Positions 17,845 to 26,621 of a stretch of 64,000 nt of DNA are shown here, piece after piece. Below the pieces are notes generated by a model. The model was not told where the DNA came from. It did not search any database and saw only the letters and a list, made by a program, of their open reading frames with translations. The translations under genes were made by a program, and so were the position numbers. Source of the stretch: JAFEBO01 sp044221315 (GTDB lineage Bacteria; Planctomycetota; Phycisphaerae; Phycisphaerales; UBA1924); the NCBI GenBank assembly GCA_044221315.1, contig JBGAPK010000020.1, positions 9,003-73,002 of the forward strand, read 5' to 3'. Within the stretch, counting starts at the first letter, position 1. Every line of letters begins with the position of its first letter.

Positions 17845-19098
17845 ATGATGAAGATGCGATTTGGTTTGCGGTTGTGGAGTCTCGCCGCCGCGGCAGGGTT
17901 CTTTTTCCCTGGCCCGACTGTGCAGGACGCACACGCGGTGTGGCAGGTGATCAGTGCGCATCCCGCAGGAGCGTCGAGGTCATACGGCAACGGCGTCTGT
18001 GGTAATCAGTTGGCTGGCGAGGTAAGCCGATACGCGATGGGCGCGCTGCACGCCGCGGTCTGGAGTGAATCAGCGGGCGAATGGATCGACCTGAACCCGG
18101 GATCGCCTCTTGACGACTCCGGCGCGTGCGCGATTCGGGATGGATCGCAAGTGGGCTATGCGTTTGTCGGAGATATCAGGCGGGCAAGTCTTTGGAGCGG
18201 CACCGCTGCATCGTGGGTCGACCTGCACCCACCGGGCGCAGAGTCTTCGATGGCGCTCGCAATCCACGGCGAGCATCAGGTGGGATATGTAGAGATTGCC
18301 GTGGCTGACCCCGACTCGCCAACCGAGTATCACGCCAGCCTCTGGAGTGGTTCGGCTTCTTGGGTTGATCTTGCCCCCGACGGTTCCACGGACTCATGCG
18401 CGTACGCCGTGCAGAGCCAGCGGCAGGGCGGCTACGCCAGTTTCGGCGGTCGGTATCACGCAGTTCTCTGGAGCGGCACGAGGGAGTCGTGGCTGGATCT
18501 GATGCCGGAAGGGTCCGAGTTTTCGGTTGTGCACGGCATGGATGAGGCGCAGCAGGTTGGGGCCTCCGCGGTGGGCTCTTACCAGCACGCGTGTTTGTGG
18601 CGCGGCACAGCCGAGTCGGTCGTCGATCTCAACCCCTCGGGCGCCGTCGGCTCCGTGTCGTGCGACGCCGCTGGCGGGCATCAGGTCGGTGTGGTCTGGA
18701 TCGGCGGCGCGATGCACGCGAGCGTCTGGGCCGGGACGGCCGAATCCTGGCTCGATCTCCACGCGCTCCTGCCGGCGGAGTTCACATCTTCAGCGGCGCA
18801 GAGTATTTGTATCGACAACGAATCAACGTACGTGATCGGCTACGGGTTCAACTCGCTCGCCCGGCGCGATGAAGCACTGCTCTGGATCGATTCCGCCGTG
18901 TGCACCGGCGACTTCAATGCAGACGGATTTGTGGACGACGCCGACTGCCGCATCTTCATTATGGCCTACGACAGGCTCGGCTGCACCGATCCGGCCATGC
19001 CCGCGGGATGCCCCCAGGATCTGAACCGCGACGGCCTCGTGGACGACAGCGATTTCAGCATCTTCATCATCGCGTACGACGCGCTGCTGTGCCCGTAG
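17845..19098 (+). CDS. secreted HAF-repeat-like protein with dockerin-like C-terminus
   Basis: The 417-residue protein has a signal peptide (MRFGLRLWSLAAAAGFFFPGPTVQDAHA). It has about six repeats of ~45-50 residues with the pattern HAxLWSGTAxSWVDLxP followed by QVGYA, which resembles extracellular HAF repeats. The C-terminal ~65 residues are two dockerin-like loops (DFNADGFVDDADCRIF and DLNRDGLVDDSDFSIF) joined by LGCTDPAMPAGCP and ending LLCP. ATG 17845 is followed by ATG 17848 and either could start; no strong ribosome binding site is seen. It follows the 889-residue protein on the same strand. Extracellular, function unknown. Confidence 0.72.
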   Translation: MMKMRFGLRLWSLAAAAGFFFPGPTVQDAHAVWQVISAHPAGASRSYGNGVCGNQLAGEVSRYAMGALHAAVWSESAGEWIDLNPGSPLDDSGACAIRDGSQVGYAFVGDIRRASLWSGTAASWVDLHPPGAESSMALAIHGEHQVGYVEIAVADPDSPTEYHASLWSGSASWVDLAPDGSTDSCAYAVQSQRQGGYASFGGRYHAVLWSGTRESWLDLMPEGSEFSVVHGMDEAQQVGASAVGSYQHACLWRGTAESVVDLNPSGAVGSVSCDAAGGHQVGVVWIGGAMHASVWAGTAESWLDLHALLPAEFTSSAAQSICIDNESTYVIGYGFNSLARRDEALLWIDSAVCTGDFNADGFVDDADCRIFIMAYDRLGCTDPAMPAGCPQDLNRDGLVDDSDFSIFIIAYDALLCP

Positions 19099-19149
19099 TG
19101 GTGCCTCGACCCGCGGCGCTGATGCCGGAGAATCGTCTGCATTGTCAGG

Positions 19150-19614
19150 CTATTCGGGCACCGTCACCCACTCCACCCCGACCGCCCCGGCCATGCTCAG
19201 GCATGCTTCCTTCTCACGCTCCGTGAGGCACGCGGATTGCCGCGTGCCCTGGACGATGCGCCGTACGCCGACCTGCAGCAGCCGCCGGAAGCAGGCCACG
19301 CACGGCGTCCCGGTGATGTACGCCGTCGCGCCGCGAAGATCGCAGCGCGCAAATGCGACCGCGTTGTCTTCGGCATGAATGAACCAGTCGTACTTGTCGG
19401 GCCGCTCGAATCGGATCATCTCGTGCGGAATGCCCGATACCGGACCGTTGTATCCCGTGCTCAGCACTCGGCGCCCCCCATCCACAAGCACGCATCCGTG
19501 TTTGGTGTTCGGATCGGGCGACCGCCGGCTCACTTCCTCCGCAATCGCGAGGAAGTACCGATCCCAGGTTGGGCGGCCATCGGACAGCGGGGGAGTCGAA
19601 GAGTCAGATGCCAT
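19150..19614 (-). CDS. deoxycytidylate (dCMP) deaminase family protein
   Basis: Zinc-dependent deaminase of the dCMP/ComEB type, converting dCMP to dUMP for dTTP synthesis. The 154 residues contain the catalytic H-A-E signature (HAEDNAV, His80/Glu82) and the zinc cysteines of TPCVACFRRLL (Cys105, Cys108). The upstream NTKHGCVLVD and GYNGPVSGIPHE segments are typical of the dCMP subgroup rather than cytidine deaminase. Usual family length. The ATG at 19614 has GAGGAG about 14 bases upstream, a little far. It converges on the 17845 gene and is divergent from the channel gene at 19758. Cytoplasmic. Confidence 0.9.
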   Translation of the reverse strand: MASDSSTPPLSDGRPTWDRYFLAIAEEVSRRSPDPNTKHGCVLVDGGRRVLSTGYNGPVSGIPHEMIRFERPDKYDWFIHAEDNAVAFARCDLRGATAYITGTPCVACFRRLLQVGVRRIVQGTRQSACLTEREKEACLSMAGAVGVEWVTVPE

Positions 19615-19757
19615 GTCGGATCAATAGGCTCCTCTTCCCGGGAAATCTCCGAGCGGAATGCTCTTCAGGGGCGGCTTGCGCGCGATAGGATGGCCGCAGA
19701 CGGTCCGCGGCGGTCGTGAATACGCATTCGCCGGGCAGCCGTGACGGAGCGCGAAGC

Positions 19758-20612
19758 ATGGAATCCGGTTCAACGTTCGAGGCCCTGCTCCCGCACCACA
19801 TCGCCGCGAAGGCCGAAGATGTCGGAGTCGCGAAGGCCAGGCTCGGCCTGCTCCCGACACTCTTGCTCGCCATTCTCGCGGGCGCGTTCATCGCGCTCGG
19901 AGCCGTCTTCTGCACGACCACGCTGACAGGGAGTGCCGCGCTTCCGTTCGGTGTGGCCCGCCTCCTCGGAGGATTGACCTTCAGCCTCGGGCTCATCCTC
20001 GTCGTAATCGCGGGTGCCGAGCTCTTCACAGGCAACAACCTTCTGCTCATGGCCTACGCCAGCGGAAAGATCTCATGGCTCTCGGTCATCCGCAACTGGA
20101 CAATCGTCTACGTCGGCAACTTCCTCGGTTCGATCGCCACGGCGCTCGGCATGTACTTCGCCGCCATTCACGAACTGGGCCGCGGAGAGGTCGGCAAGAC
20201 CGCGATGAACATCGCCGCCGCCAAGTGCTCGCTCTCTTGGGAGCAGGCGTTCGTCCGCGGGGTGTACTGCAACGCACTCGTGTGCCTCGCAGTCTGGCTC
20301 TGCATGTCCTGCCGAACGACCGGCGACAAAGTTCTCGCGATCGTCTTCCCGATCACCGCGTTCGTCGCGGCCGGCTTCGAGCACTCGGTTGCGAACATGT
20401 ACTTCCTGCCGTTCGCGCTCTTGGTCAAGCAGGGGGCGAGCGAGGAGTGGTTCCGGAGCGCCGGCATCGACATCGCCGCGCGCGATGCAATCACCTGGAG
20501 CCGGTTCCTCTGGGCCAGCCTCGTTCCCGTGACCCTCGGCAACATCGTCGGCGGCGGTGTGCTGGTGGGCGCGGTATATTGGGTGATCTACTGCCGCAAG
20601 GCGCGGGCATGA
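19758..20612 (+). CDS. formate/nitrite transporter (FNT) family channel
   Basis: FNT proteins are pentameric inner-membrane channels for formate, nitrite or hydrosulfide. The 284-residue product has six hydrophobic spans. Family motifs are GAFIALGAVF (about residue 46), GGLTFSLGLILVVIAGAELFTGNNLL (about 77-102), the RGVYCNALVCLAVWLC loop (about 172-187) and AAGFEHSVANMYFLPFALL (about 214-232), which includes the FNT pore histidine. ATG 19758 (GGAG eight bases upstream) is preferred over GTG 19716. Monocistronic here; the exact anion is unknown. Confidence 0.9.
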   Translation: MESGSTFEALLPHHIAAKAEDVGVAKARLGLLPTLLLAILAGAFIALGAVFCTTTLTGSAALPFGVARLLGGLTFSLGLILVVIAGAELFTGNNLLLMAYASGKISWLSVIRNWTIVYVGNFLGSIATALGMYFAAIHELGRGEVGKTAMNIAAAKCSLSWEQAFVRGVYCNALVCLAVWLCMSCRTTGDKVLAIVFPITAFVAAGFEHSVANMYFLPFALLVKQGASEEWFRSAGIDIAARDAITWSRFLWASLVPVTLGNIVGGGVLVGAVYWVIYCRKARA

Positions 20613-20882
20613 GAATTGAGTCTGCTCCTCTGTTCGGCGAGCCGCTTCCAGCCGCGTCTGGACAATCCCGCAGACCACCAGACACGCAAGCACCGCCCGC
20701 GCCGCAAGGCCGATCCAGAAGTCAAATGCCTCAAGCGTCCTGACCGAGGCAAATGTCCCCAAGTTGCTCCGGCCCTGCCCGCGGGTCGTGAGTCACCCGG
20801 ATCGGTGCAAGCACCATCGCTGCGAGCGGCAGGGGGCGAATCGAGCCAGAATCTGCGGTACGAACACCGCGACCGCTGATCT

Positions 20883-21200
20883 TCAGCGCGGCCCGTTCGC
20901 CTTGGTCCGCTCGAGCAACCGGGCAAGTGATTTCTTGAGAGTGGCGGCGGCGGCATCGATGGCCGCGTAGTAGTCCGCGGCCTGCTCCTCCACGCGCAAC
21001 GCGCTCAGTCCCGGCGGCGTCACGACGATTGAGCATCGCTTGTCAACCCCGCCCTTCGGGCCGTTGAGGTCCGTCAGGCGGACGTCGATCGTGCAGGCGG
21101 CATCCTTCAGCCGTCCGGCAGCCGCCCCGATCTTGGTCATGACGTAGTCGTGCTGCGCTTCGCTGGTCTTGATGCTCCCGTCAAAGAGTCTGATTTCCAT
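20883..21200 (-). CDS. ribosome hibernation-promoting factor-like protein
   Basis: A short (105 aa) protein similar to the HPF/RaiA fold. It begins MEIRLFDGSIKTSEA and has the helix (YVMTKIGAAAGRL) and strands (CTIDVRLTDLNGPKGGVDKRCSIVV) of the single S30Ae domain, followed by the YYAAIDAAAATLKKSLARLLER helix. HPF binds the small-subunit decoding region and inactivates ribosomes in stationary phase. The long-form C-terminal dimerisation domain is absent, so this is the short form. The ATG has AGGAGA eight bases upstream. It lies divergent from the terC riboswitch. Some related proteins are annotated only as HPF/RaiA family, so the target is inferred. Confidence 0.8.
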   Translation of the reverse strand: MEIRLFDGSIKTSEAQHDYVMTKIGAAAGRLKDAACTIDVRLTDLNGPKGGVDKRCSIVVTPPGLSALRVEEQAADYYAAIDAAAATLKKSLARLLERTKANGPR

Positions 21201-21330
21201 TGATCGTCTCCTATTTCAGGTTGAGCAACAGCCCGTACGCCTCAGGAGAGCATTTGTTCTCCGGATACGGGCGGCATGTTCGGACCTCGGTGTCTACAGA
21301 AGCCGCGCCTGCTACTATGGATCCATGCTT

Positions 21331-21476
21331 CCTGTTGGGGAGTAGCCTCCCGCCGATGCGGGCGGGACGGGTCGTCAACACGGGTGGGACGCATCACGCT
21401 CCGCCCCGGCCCGTCTGGGGCGTTGGTGCTCGTGACTTCTGAGCACGTTCCGATGCCCCCGGCGAGACCAACATTC
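21331..21476 (+). ncRNA. yybP-ykoY (Mn2+) riboswitch upstream of terC
   Basis: The family's two conserved loops are present: GGGGAGTAG at 21337-21345 and GCGAGACCAACA at 21462-21473. The P1 helix forms between TGTTGG (21333-21338) and CCAACA (21468-21473). GTCGTCAACACG lies between them (21371-21382), where the family has an internal conserved ACGTCA-like element. yybP-ykoY RNAs sense Mn2+ and typically control mntP, P-type ATPases and TerC-family genes. This one sits directly before a TerC gene. About 65 bases remain for the expression platform. Seen by eye; a covariance model score would settle it. Confidence 0.85.
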
Positions 21477-21541
21477 TGTCGCGACGTTGCGCCGCGCGCC
21501 TGCCCCCGTGCGCAGGTTCGGACCCGGAATGTGATTTCTTC

Positions 21542-22720
21542 ATGAATGAACTGCTGCTCCTCGCCTCCACCGCAACATCCAACCCCGCCGATCTGAAGGT
21601 CTGGGCGTATGTCGCGTTCATTGGCCTGGTCATCCTGTTCCTGGCGCTGGATCTTGGAGTCTTTCACCGGGAGGCCCACGAGGTCGCCATGAAAGAGGCG
21701 GTCACGTGGTCCGTGGTCTGGCTGACATGCGGGATCGCGTTCAGCGGGTTTGTGTACATGGCCTATGAAAACCATTGGCTCGGCCTGGGGCTGGACACCG
21801 CCAAGTACAGCACGGCGGAGGCAATCAAGGCCGGTGCCCCGCTGATCGTGTCGGGCGAGGTGCAGGGATTGGAAGCGGCAAAGCAGTACCTCGTGGGGTA
21901 CGTGGTCGAAAAGTCGCTTGCGATGGACAACATCTTCGTCATCGCGCTCATCTTTGCGTTCTTTGCGGTGCCCGCGAAGTACCAGCACCGCGTGCTGTTC
22001 TGGGGCATCATCGGCGCGCTCGTCATGCGCGGCGGGATGATCTTCCTGGGCGCCGGCCTGATCCTGAAGTACCAGTGGATACTGATCGTTTTCGGCGCGT
22101 TCCTGATTCTGACAGCCCTGAAGATGGCGCTCCTCAAGGGCAACGACGATGTCTCGCAGAATATCGCCGTGCGTCTTTGCAAGAAGTTCTTCCGGGTTAC
22201 GGATTTCTACGACGGGCAGAAGTTCCTCACCAGGCGGACGCTCAAGCCAACCTACAGCAGGGATTCCGACGGCAGAGAAGTGATGGACCCGCCTCCGGCG
22301 GGCTCATTGAGCGCCGCGTGGGCGATCACGCCGCTGCTCCTGGCGCTCATTCTGGTCGAGATCACCGACCTCGTATTCGCGGTGGATTCAATCCCCGCTA
22401 TTTTCGCGATCACGCCGGACCCATTCATCGTGTTTACGAGCAACATCTTCGCCATCCTTGGGCTTCGGGCCCTGTACTTCTGCCTGGCGGCCCTCATCCA
22501 GAAGTTCCGGTTCCTGAAGCCCGCGCTGATCCTGATCCTGGCGTTTGTGGGCGTCAAGCTGCTGCTGCTGAGCGTGCCGCCGTACATGGACGTCGTCGGT
22601 TTGAACAAGGCCGATCCGATCAAGATCAGCACGACTCTGTCGCTGCTGGTCGTCGTCGGCATGCTGGCGCTGGCGACGGTGCTGAGCGTGCTGATGCCGC
22701 AGAAACGATCGCCGACGTGA
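21542..22720 (+). CDS. TerC-family membrane protein (Alx-like, probably Mn2+ related)
   Basis: The 392-residue protein has about nine membrane spans, with the TerC family segments DLGVFHR (about residue 38), EKSLAMDNIFVIALIF (about 123-138), RVLFWGIIGALVMRGGMIF and ILVEITDLVFAVDSIPAIFAIT (about 266-287), whose acidic residues (Glu/Asp of EITDLVFAVDS) could bind metal. TerC proteins help handle Mn2+ export or loading of exported metalloproteins. The Mn2+ riboswitch upstream supports a Mn2+ role here. A long cytoplasmic loop lies near residues 210-255. The start at 21542 is ATG with only a weak ribosome binding site, as may be expected under riboswitch control. Confidence 0.93.
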   Translation: MNELLLLASTATSNPADLKVWAYVAFIGLVILFLALDLGVFHREAHEVAMKEAVTWSVVWLTCGIAFSGFVYMAYENHWLGLGLDTAKYSTAEAIKAGAPLIVSGEVQGLEAAKQYLVGYVVEKSLAMDNIFVIALIFAFFAVPAKYQHRVLFWGIIGALVMRGGMIFLGAGLILKYQWILIVFGAFLILTALKMALLKGNDDVSQNIAVRLCKKFFRVTDFYDGQKFLTRRTLKPTYSRDSDGREVMDPPPAGSLSAAWAITPLLLALILVEITDLVFAVDSIPAIFAITPDPFIVFTSNIFAILGLRALYFCLAALIQKFRFLKPALILILAFVGVKLLLLSVPPYMDVVGLNKADPIKISTTLSLLVVVGMLALATVLSVLMPQKRSPT

Positions 22721-22882
22721 GGTGTCGCCGGATCGTGGCGTTTCCGTTTGGCCGCATTGCGCCGCCAGAGAACGCATCAAAGAGGTGTCGGACGCAACGA
22801 TCCCGAGACGCACGGTGTCCGCACTTCGACCTTCTGAAACGGCCTCGAACCGAGAGCGCGCCGGCCAGGAGGCACTATCGCC

Positions 22883-22930
22883 AACCCGCCCGGAACCTGG
22901 CGGGTTTCCGGCCAACCCGCCGCAGCGGGT
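22883..22930 (+). terminator. tandem GC-rich hairpins downstream of terC
   Basis: First stem 22883-22890/22899-22906 (AACCCGCC with GGCGGGTT, perfect, 8-base loop). Second stem 22915-22920/22925-22930 (ACCCGC with GCGGGT, 4-base loop CGCA). A third stem-like stretch follows at 22960-22980. No T-run of note follows, so Rho-independent termination is only one reading; a dispersed hairpin element is another. Confidence 0.45.
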
Positions 22931-22989
22931 CAAAGACAGGCCGCCTGTAAACCAAACGACCCTCCGTGAGGCAGGGTCATCGAAAACTT

Positions 22990-23127
22990 CCCGATCCGGA
23001 CGGTTTCGAAACACCCTCTCTCCGAATCTGGCAATCCTTTGTTGTTAACCGGAGCTGTTCACGGGAGCCGGCGCATTGTTTGGGAGCGCCGGTGGGGGTT
23101 TTCAGGGGGAGCGTTAAACAAGGAGCG
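22990..23127 (+). repeat. dispersed ~140-bp repeat, copy A
   Basis: Starts with an 18-base core, CCCGATCCGGACGGTTTC (22990-23007), identical to bases 52470-52487. After it come CTCTCTCCG, TTGTTAACC (with GAG close behind) and finally AAACAAGGAGCG (23116-23127), in the same order and spacing as copy B (138 versus 141 bp). The core is followed by GAAAC, giving the 10-base palindrome GTTTCGAAAC. Preceded by hairpins, as in copy B. Confidence 0.65.
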
Positions 23128-23319
23128 TGGGGTGGGGAGAGTGGCTTCTCCGACCGGTTCCTCCGTCTTCTGAACAATCGGACCGAAGTCCGGTTCCCGC
23201 CGCGCGGTGTCCGCGCAGAAAGCGCGGAGACTTAGATGCTCGTCGCGCAAAGCAGGAACGACCTGTGGTCTGTCCGACATCACCTCGGAGCGGCGACGTG
23301 AGTGCGCGGCCGTTATTGA

Positions 23320-25032
23320 TCACGCCGCATCGAATTGTTTCTTGTAACTCTCAACAGCCTGCTCGAGCGTGAAGTACATCCGCTCCCGCCCCAATCGTTC
23401 CCCGAGGCCGGAATGCTGAACGACCCTGAGCACATCGGGGCTCAGTGCCACCAGCCACAGCGTGACGCCATCCGATCGCATCTTCTCCTCGGCTTCGAGG
23501 AGCATCTCGAGCGCCGTGAATTCCAGATTCACAACGGCGCTCATGTCCAGGACCAATACCTTTGGGGCCGCCGCGTGGCGCACATCCCGAATCTGCTGAG
23601 CAACACGGGGGACATTGCCGAAGTAGAGCAGCCCTTCGGGCCGCAGCAGGAGCAGTCCGGGGAACGTCTCGTCCTCCGGGTGCTCCGGAGAGCGGGGGCG
23701 GAACACATTGGTATTGGGTTTGCGCCCAAGGACATGGAGAGGGTATCGGTTGGCATGGAGCATGAGGGAGACCAGCGAGATGAGCACCGCCGCCAGAACC
23801 CCTTTGAGCGTGCCGAGCAGCACCACTCCGATCACGGCGGCGAGCGCCCAATGAAACTCCATATGGCGAACTCGCCGGATGGCGCGGAACTGTGCCGGTC
23901 TGCACATGCCGAGGCCGGCGACCATGACGACGGCGGCAAGTGTTGCATACGGCAGCTTGGCAAAGACGGGGGCGAGGAACAGCAGCGTGGCCGCGACCAC
24001 CGCGGCGGTCACCACTCCCGCCAGCTGGCTGCGGGCTCCAGCGCCATCGTTCACGGCCGTTTGCGACGTTCCGCCGCCGGCCGGCATGTTGTGAAAGAAG
24101 CCGCCGACGAGGTTTGCCATGCCGGTTGCTATCAGTTCACTGTTGGCATGAGGGGTTGGTTCTCCCTTGTGGAGGAACGCGCGACCCGCGGCGGCGGATT
24201 CGACGAAGCTCATGAGGGCGATACCGAGGGCTGCCGGCCAGAGATGTTGCACCAGCGAAAGGTCGGGAAGAACGAAGGAGGGCAACCCGCCCTGGAGCGT
24301 TCCTACCACCGACACGCCCGCCTTTTCGAGCCCCAGAAACACCGCGGCGGCGATGCCGACGGCCACGGTCACCAGCGCCGCCGGCACCTTCGGTGCGAAG
24401 TGCTCCAGGCCCAGCATGAGCGATAGCATCACCCCGCCCAGGATCAGCGTTGGGATTGATGTGTGCGGAACCTGAGTAACGAGGGACCAGAGATCCTGGA
24501 AGAACCCGGCTTTGGTGATGTGCAACCCCAGGAGCTTGGGGAGCTGATCCAGGATAATGACCAAGCCGACTCCGGCCTTGAACCCCGTCAGCACTGGATT
24601 AGAGATGAGGCTGGCAACCACGCCCAGGCGCAGGAGGCCCGCCAGCAGCAGAAACGCTCCCACGAGAAGTGACAACGTCGCCGACGCCGCGACCAGTGCG
24701 GCGGCCCCACCACCGGAGGCGACCTGACCAAGGACGGTGACCGCCATGATCGCGATGGTCGAGGAGGTCGTGACGCTCAGTGGGCGCGACGTGCCCAGCA
24801 CCGCGTACACCACCAGCGGGATGAGCGACGTGTACAGGCCCACTTCCAGCGGGAGACCGGCGATGCCGGCGTAGGCCATCGCCTGCGGGATGACCACGGC
24901 CGAGGTCGTGAGACCCGCAATCACATCGAAGCGGAGCCAGCCCTTCTGATAGGAGCGGAGCCACCGAAGCGCTGGGATCCAGCGAGCGAGCAGGGTTGGT
25001 TTCTCAAAGGAGTCATGGGGGGCTGTGGCCAT
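23320..25032 (-). CDS. SulP-family anion transporter with STAS domain (second copy)
   Basis: The 570-residue transporter has the SulP core (FDVIAGLTTSAVVIPQAMAYAGIAGLPLEVGLYTSLIP, about residues 34-71), the GGFFHNMPAGGGTSQTAVNDGAGARSQLAG region (about 305-335) and a C-terminal STAS domain (about 450-565, GLLYFGNVPRV, VLVLDMSAVVNLEFTALEML). It is closer to the classic SulP pattern than the 10914 protein. ATG 25032 is preferred for its AAGGA eight bases upstream. An in-frame ATG at 25065 overlaps the stop of the upstream gene as ATGA and could also be used. The gene ends a set of membrane and polyphosphate genes on this strand. Substrate unknown (sulfate or bicarbonate). Confidence 0.92.
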   Translation of the reverse strand: MATAPHDSFEKPTLLARWIPALRWLRSYQKGWLRFDVIAGLTTSAVVIPQAMAYAGIAGLPLEVGLYTSLIPLVVYAVLGTSRPLSVTTSSTIAIMAVTVLGQVASGGGAAALVAASATLSLLVGAFLLLAGLLRLGVVASLISNPVLTGFKAGVGLVIILDQLPKLLGLHITKAGFFQDLWSLVTQVPHTSIPTLILGGVMLSLMLGLEHFAPKVPAALVTVAVGIAAAVFLGLEKAGVSVVGTLQGGLPSFVLPDLSLVQHLWPAALGIALMSFVESAAAGRAFLHKGEPTPHANSELIATGMANLVGGFFHNMPAGGGTSQTAVNDGAGARSQLAGVVTAAVVAATLLFLAPVFAKLPYATLAAVVMVAGLGMCRPAQFRAIRRVRHMEFHWALAAVIGVVLLGTLKGVLAAVLISLVSLMLHANRYPLHVLGRKPNTNVFRPRSPEHPEDETFPGLLLLRPEGLLYFGNVPRVAQQIRDVRHAAAPKVLVLDMSAVVNLEFTALEMLLEAEEKMRSDGVTLWLVALSPDVLRVVQHSGLGERLGRERMYFTLEQAVESYKKQFDAA

Positions 25033-25061
25033 ACGCTCATCCTTCACGGTGGTAGCCGTTC

Positions 25062-25724
25062 TCATCCTCCAAGCGCCTTGGTGAGGGCCACGAGCCCGAG
25101 CCCGACGATGACCATGGCCATGCCCCTGGTCCACGGGTTGTGCAGGGTGCAGCGTCCGAAGGCGTAACCCATCCCGAACAGCATCACGATGGCGATGGCG
25201 TTAGAGACGTGCAGGGCCGCCGCGGCGTTGTGCATGAACATGAACGGCACCGCCAGTGGAAACAGACTGACGACCACCCACAGGAACACCCAGAGCCCCC
25301 CCAGCCATTCGTCCTTTTGGAGGCGCACACGTTCCGGCGGCTCGGGGAGCTGCTTCAGACGCTGGTGCATGGATTCCAGTTCCGCGGGCTGGAGGATGGA
25401 CGCGATCGCCGACGGCAACGCATCCGCGATGAGGCGCTGTGCGTGCTGGAGGTCCGGCGTCGTGCGCACCGCTCGTAACACCATGAGACCTCGGCCCCTC
25501 TCGGCGCCGCGGCTCATGCAGAAGATCACGGCATCGATGATCCCCCAGGTCACATTGCATCCCAGAGCGTTCACGAGCATCGTGTCCACATCGTCGGTGC
25601 GCGTCGTCGCCACTCGGAGCGAGCCGGTGAGAGTGAGGAACATGATCAGTCCAAAGAGCACTTCGGCGATGAGATCGCTCGGCTGGAGAACTCGCCTGGT
25701 GGATGAGCAAGCGTCGCTGACCAT
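25062..25724 (-). CDS. VIT1/CCC1-like membrane protein
   Basis: The 220-residue protein has an N-terminal span with EVLFGLIMFLTLTGSLR (about residues 21-37), then NALGCNVTWGIIDAVIFCM (about 52-70). A central soluble helical part (about 80-140) and three C-terminal spans (about 143-219) follow. This is the layout of VIT1/CCC1-type Fe2+/Mn2+ vacuolar-type transporters with the helical metal-binding domain in the middle, though the acidic metal-binding pattern is poor here. Iron or manganese transport is therefore only inferred. Its stop overlaps a possible start of the SulP gene (ATGA at 25062-25065), which suggests coupled translation. Confidence 0.65.
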   Translation of the reverse strand: MVSDACSSTRRVLQPSDLIAEVLFGLIMFLTLTGSLRVATTRTDDVDTMLVNALGCNVTWGIIDAVIFCMSRGAERGRGLMVLRAVRTTPDLQHAQRLIADALPSAIASILQPAELESMHQRLKQLPEPPERVRLQKDEWLGGLWVFLWVVVSLFPLAVPFMFMHNAAAALHVSNAIAIVMLFGMGYAFGRCTLHNPWTRGMAMVIVGLGLVALTKALGG

Positions 25725-25771
25725 GGCGATGAGGTGCCCCTGGAAATCGCGTTCGGAGCCCGGTTAACCGA

Positions 25772-26584
25772 TCAGTACTTCTCCGGCACGAACTTCCGGC
25801 CTTTGAGAGGCGCCTCGTCGTCGTAGGCGTGCTTCATTTCACGTTTGGGCAGGTCGATCTTTTCGCGCGGCACCTTTTTGTAGGGGATGAGTTCTAAGAG
25901 ATGGGAGATGCAGTTCAGCCGTGCGGACTTCTTGTCGTCGGAGCGGAGGATCCGCCACGGGGCCCACTTTGTGTCCGTCGCCTTGAGCATCATGTCGCGG
26001 GCGCGGGAATATTCGTACCACTTGCTGAGCGAGGGGAGGTCCATGGGGCTCAGCTTCCATTGACGCAGCGGATCGGTGATCCGCGCCTCGAAGCGACGTT
26101 TCTGCTCCTTGACGCTGACCTCCAGCCAGAACTTGATGAGGATGATGCCGGCGTTCACGATGGCCTTTTCGACGTCCGGGCAGCGTTCGAGGAAGATCTG
26201 GTGCTGCTCCTTGGTGCAGAAACCCATCACATACTCCACGCCCGCACGGTTGTACCAGCTGCGGTCGAAAATGACGACCTCGCCGGCGGCCGGGAAATGT
26301 GCCATGTAGCGCTGGATGTACATTTTTTGTGATTTTTCGCGGTCCGATGGGGCCGGAAGAGCCACGAGCCGAAATACGCGTGGGCTGACGCGCTCGGTGA
26401 TGGCGCGGATGGTGCCGCCCTTTCCAGCACCGTCGCGTCCTTCGAAAATAATGATGACGCTCAGGCCCTTGTGCTTGACCCAATCCTGGAGCTTGCACAA
26501 CTCCGCTTGGAGTCGGCGCAGTTCTTTCATGTACGCCTTGTCCTTCATCTTCTTGGCGTGTACGGCGTCTGATTTTGTGCTCAT
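25772..26584 (-). CDS. ppk2: polyphosphate kinase 2 family protein
   Basis: PPK2 enzymes phosphorylate nucleotides with polyphosphate (for example ADP or GDP to the triphosphate). The 270-residue protein is of single-domain length, with Walker A GRDGAGKGG (about residues 49-57), the acidic FEGRDG strand before it, the lid-region LPAPSDREK (about 76-84) and Walker B VVIFDRSWYNRAGVE (about 103-117). ATG 26584 has AAAGGA eight bases upstream. It lies between the VIT-like gene and a potassium channel gene. Class I versus II or III cannot be decided by eye. Cytoplasmic. Confidence 0.93.
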   Translation of the reverse strand: MSTKSDAVHAKKMKDKAYMKELRRLQAELCKLQDWVKHKGLSVIIIFEGRDGAGKGGTIRAITERVSPRVFRLVALPAPSDREKSQKMYIQRYMAHFPAAGEVVIFDRSWYNRAGVEYVMGFCTKEQHQIFLERCPDVEKAIVNAGIILIKFWLEVSVKEQKRRFEARITDPLRQWKLSPMDLPSLSKWYEYSRARDMMLKATDTKWAPWRILRSDDKKSARLNCISHLLELIPYKKVPREKIDLPKREMKHAYDDEAPLKGRKFVPEKY

Positions 26585-26621
26585 ATGTGGTCCTTTGATT
26601 GCTGATCGGTGATGTGATGGT

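Larger units (their letters stand above)
22721..23319 (+). other. 599-bp gene-poor region with hairpins and a dispersed repeat
   Basis: No convincing gene. It holds three consecutive hairpins (22883-22980) and one copy of a ~140-bp repeat (22990-23127) described separately. The many short frames on both strands have no start signals. The region separates terC from the minus-strand SulP gene; both genes end toward it, so it may act as a two-sided terminator zone. Confidence 0.6.

Noticed and set aside
20073..20762. Minus-strand frame with a membrane-like N-terminus (20600-20762)
   Set aside because: Most of it lies opposite the FNT channel gene and its downstream part is low-complexity; start is TTG. 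A decayed gene cannot be excluded, but support is too weak.
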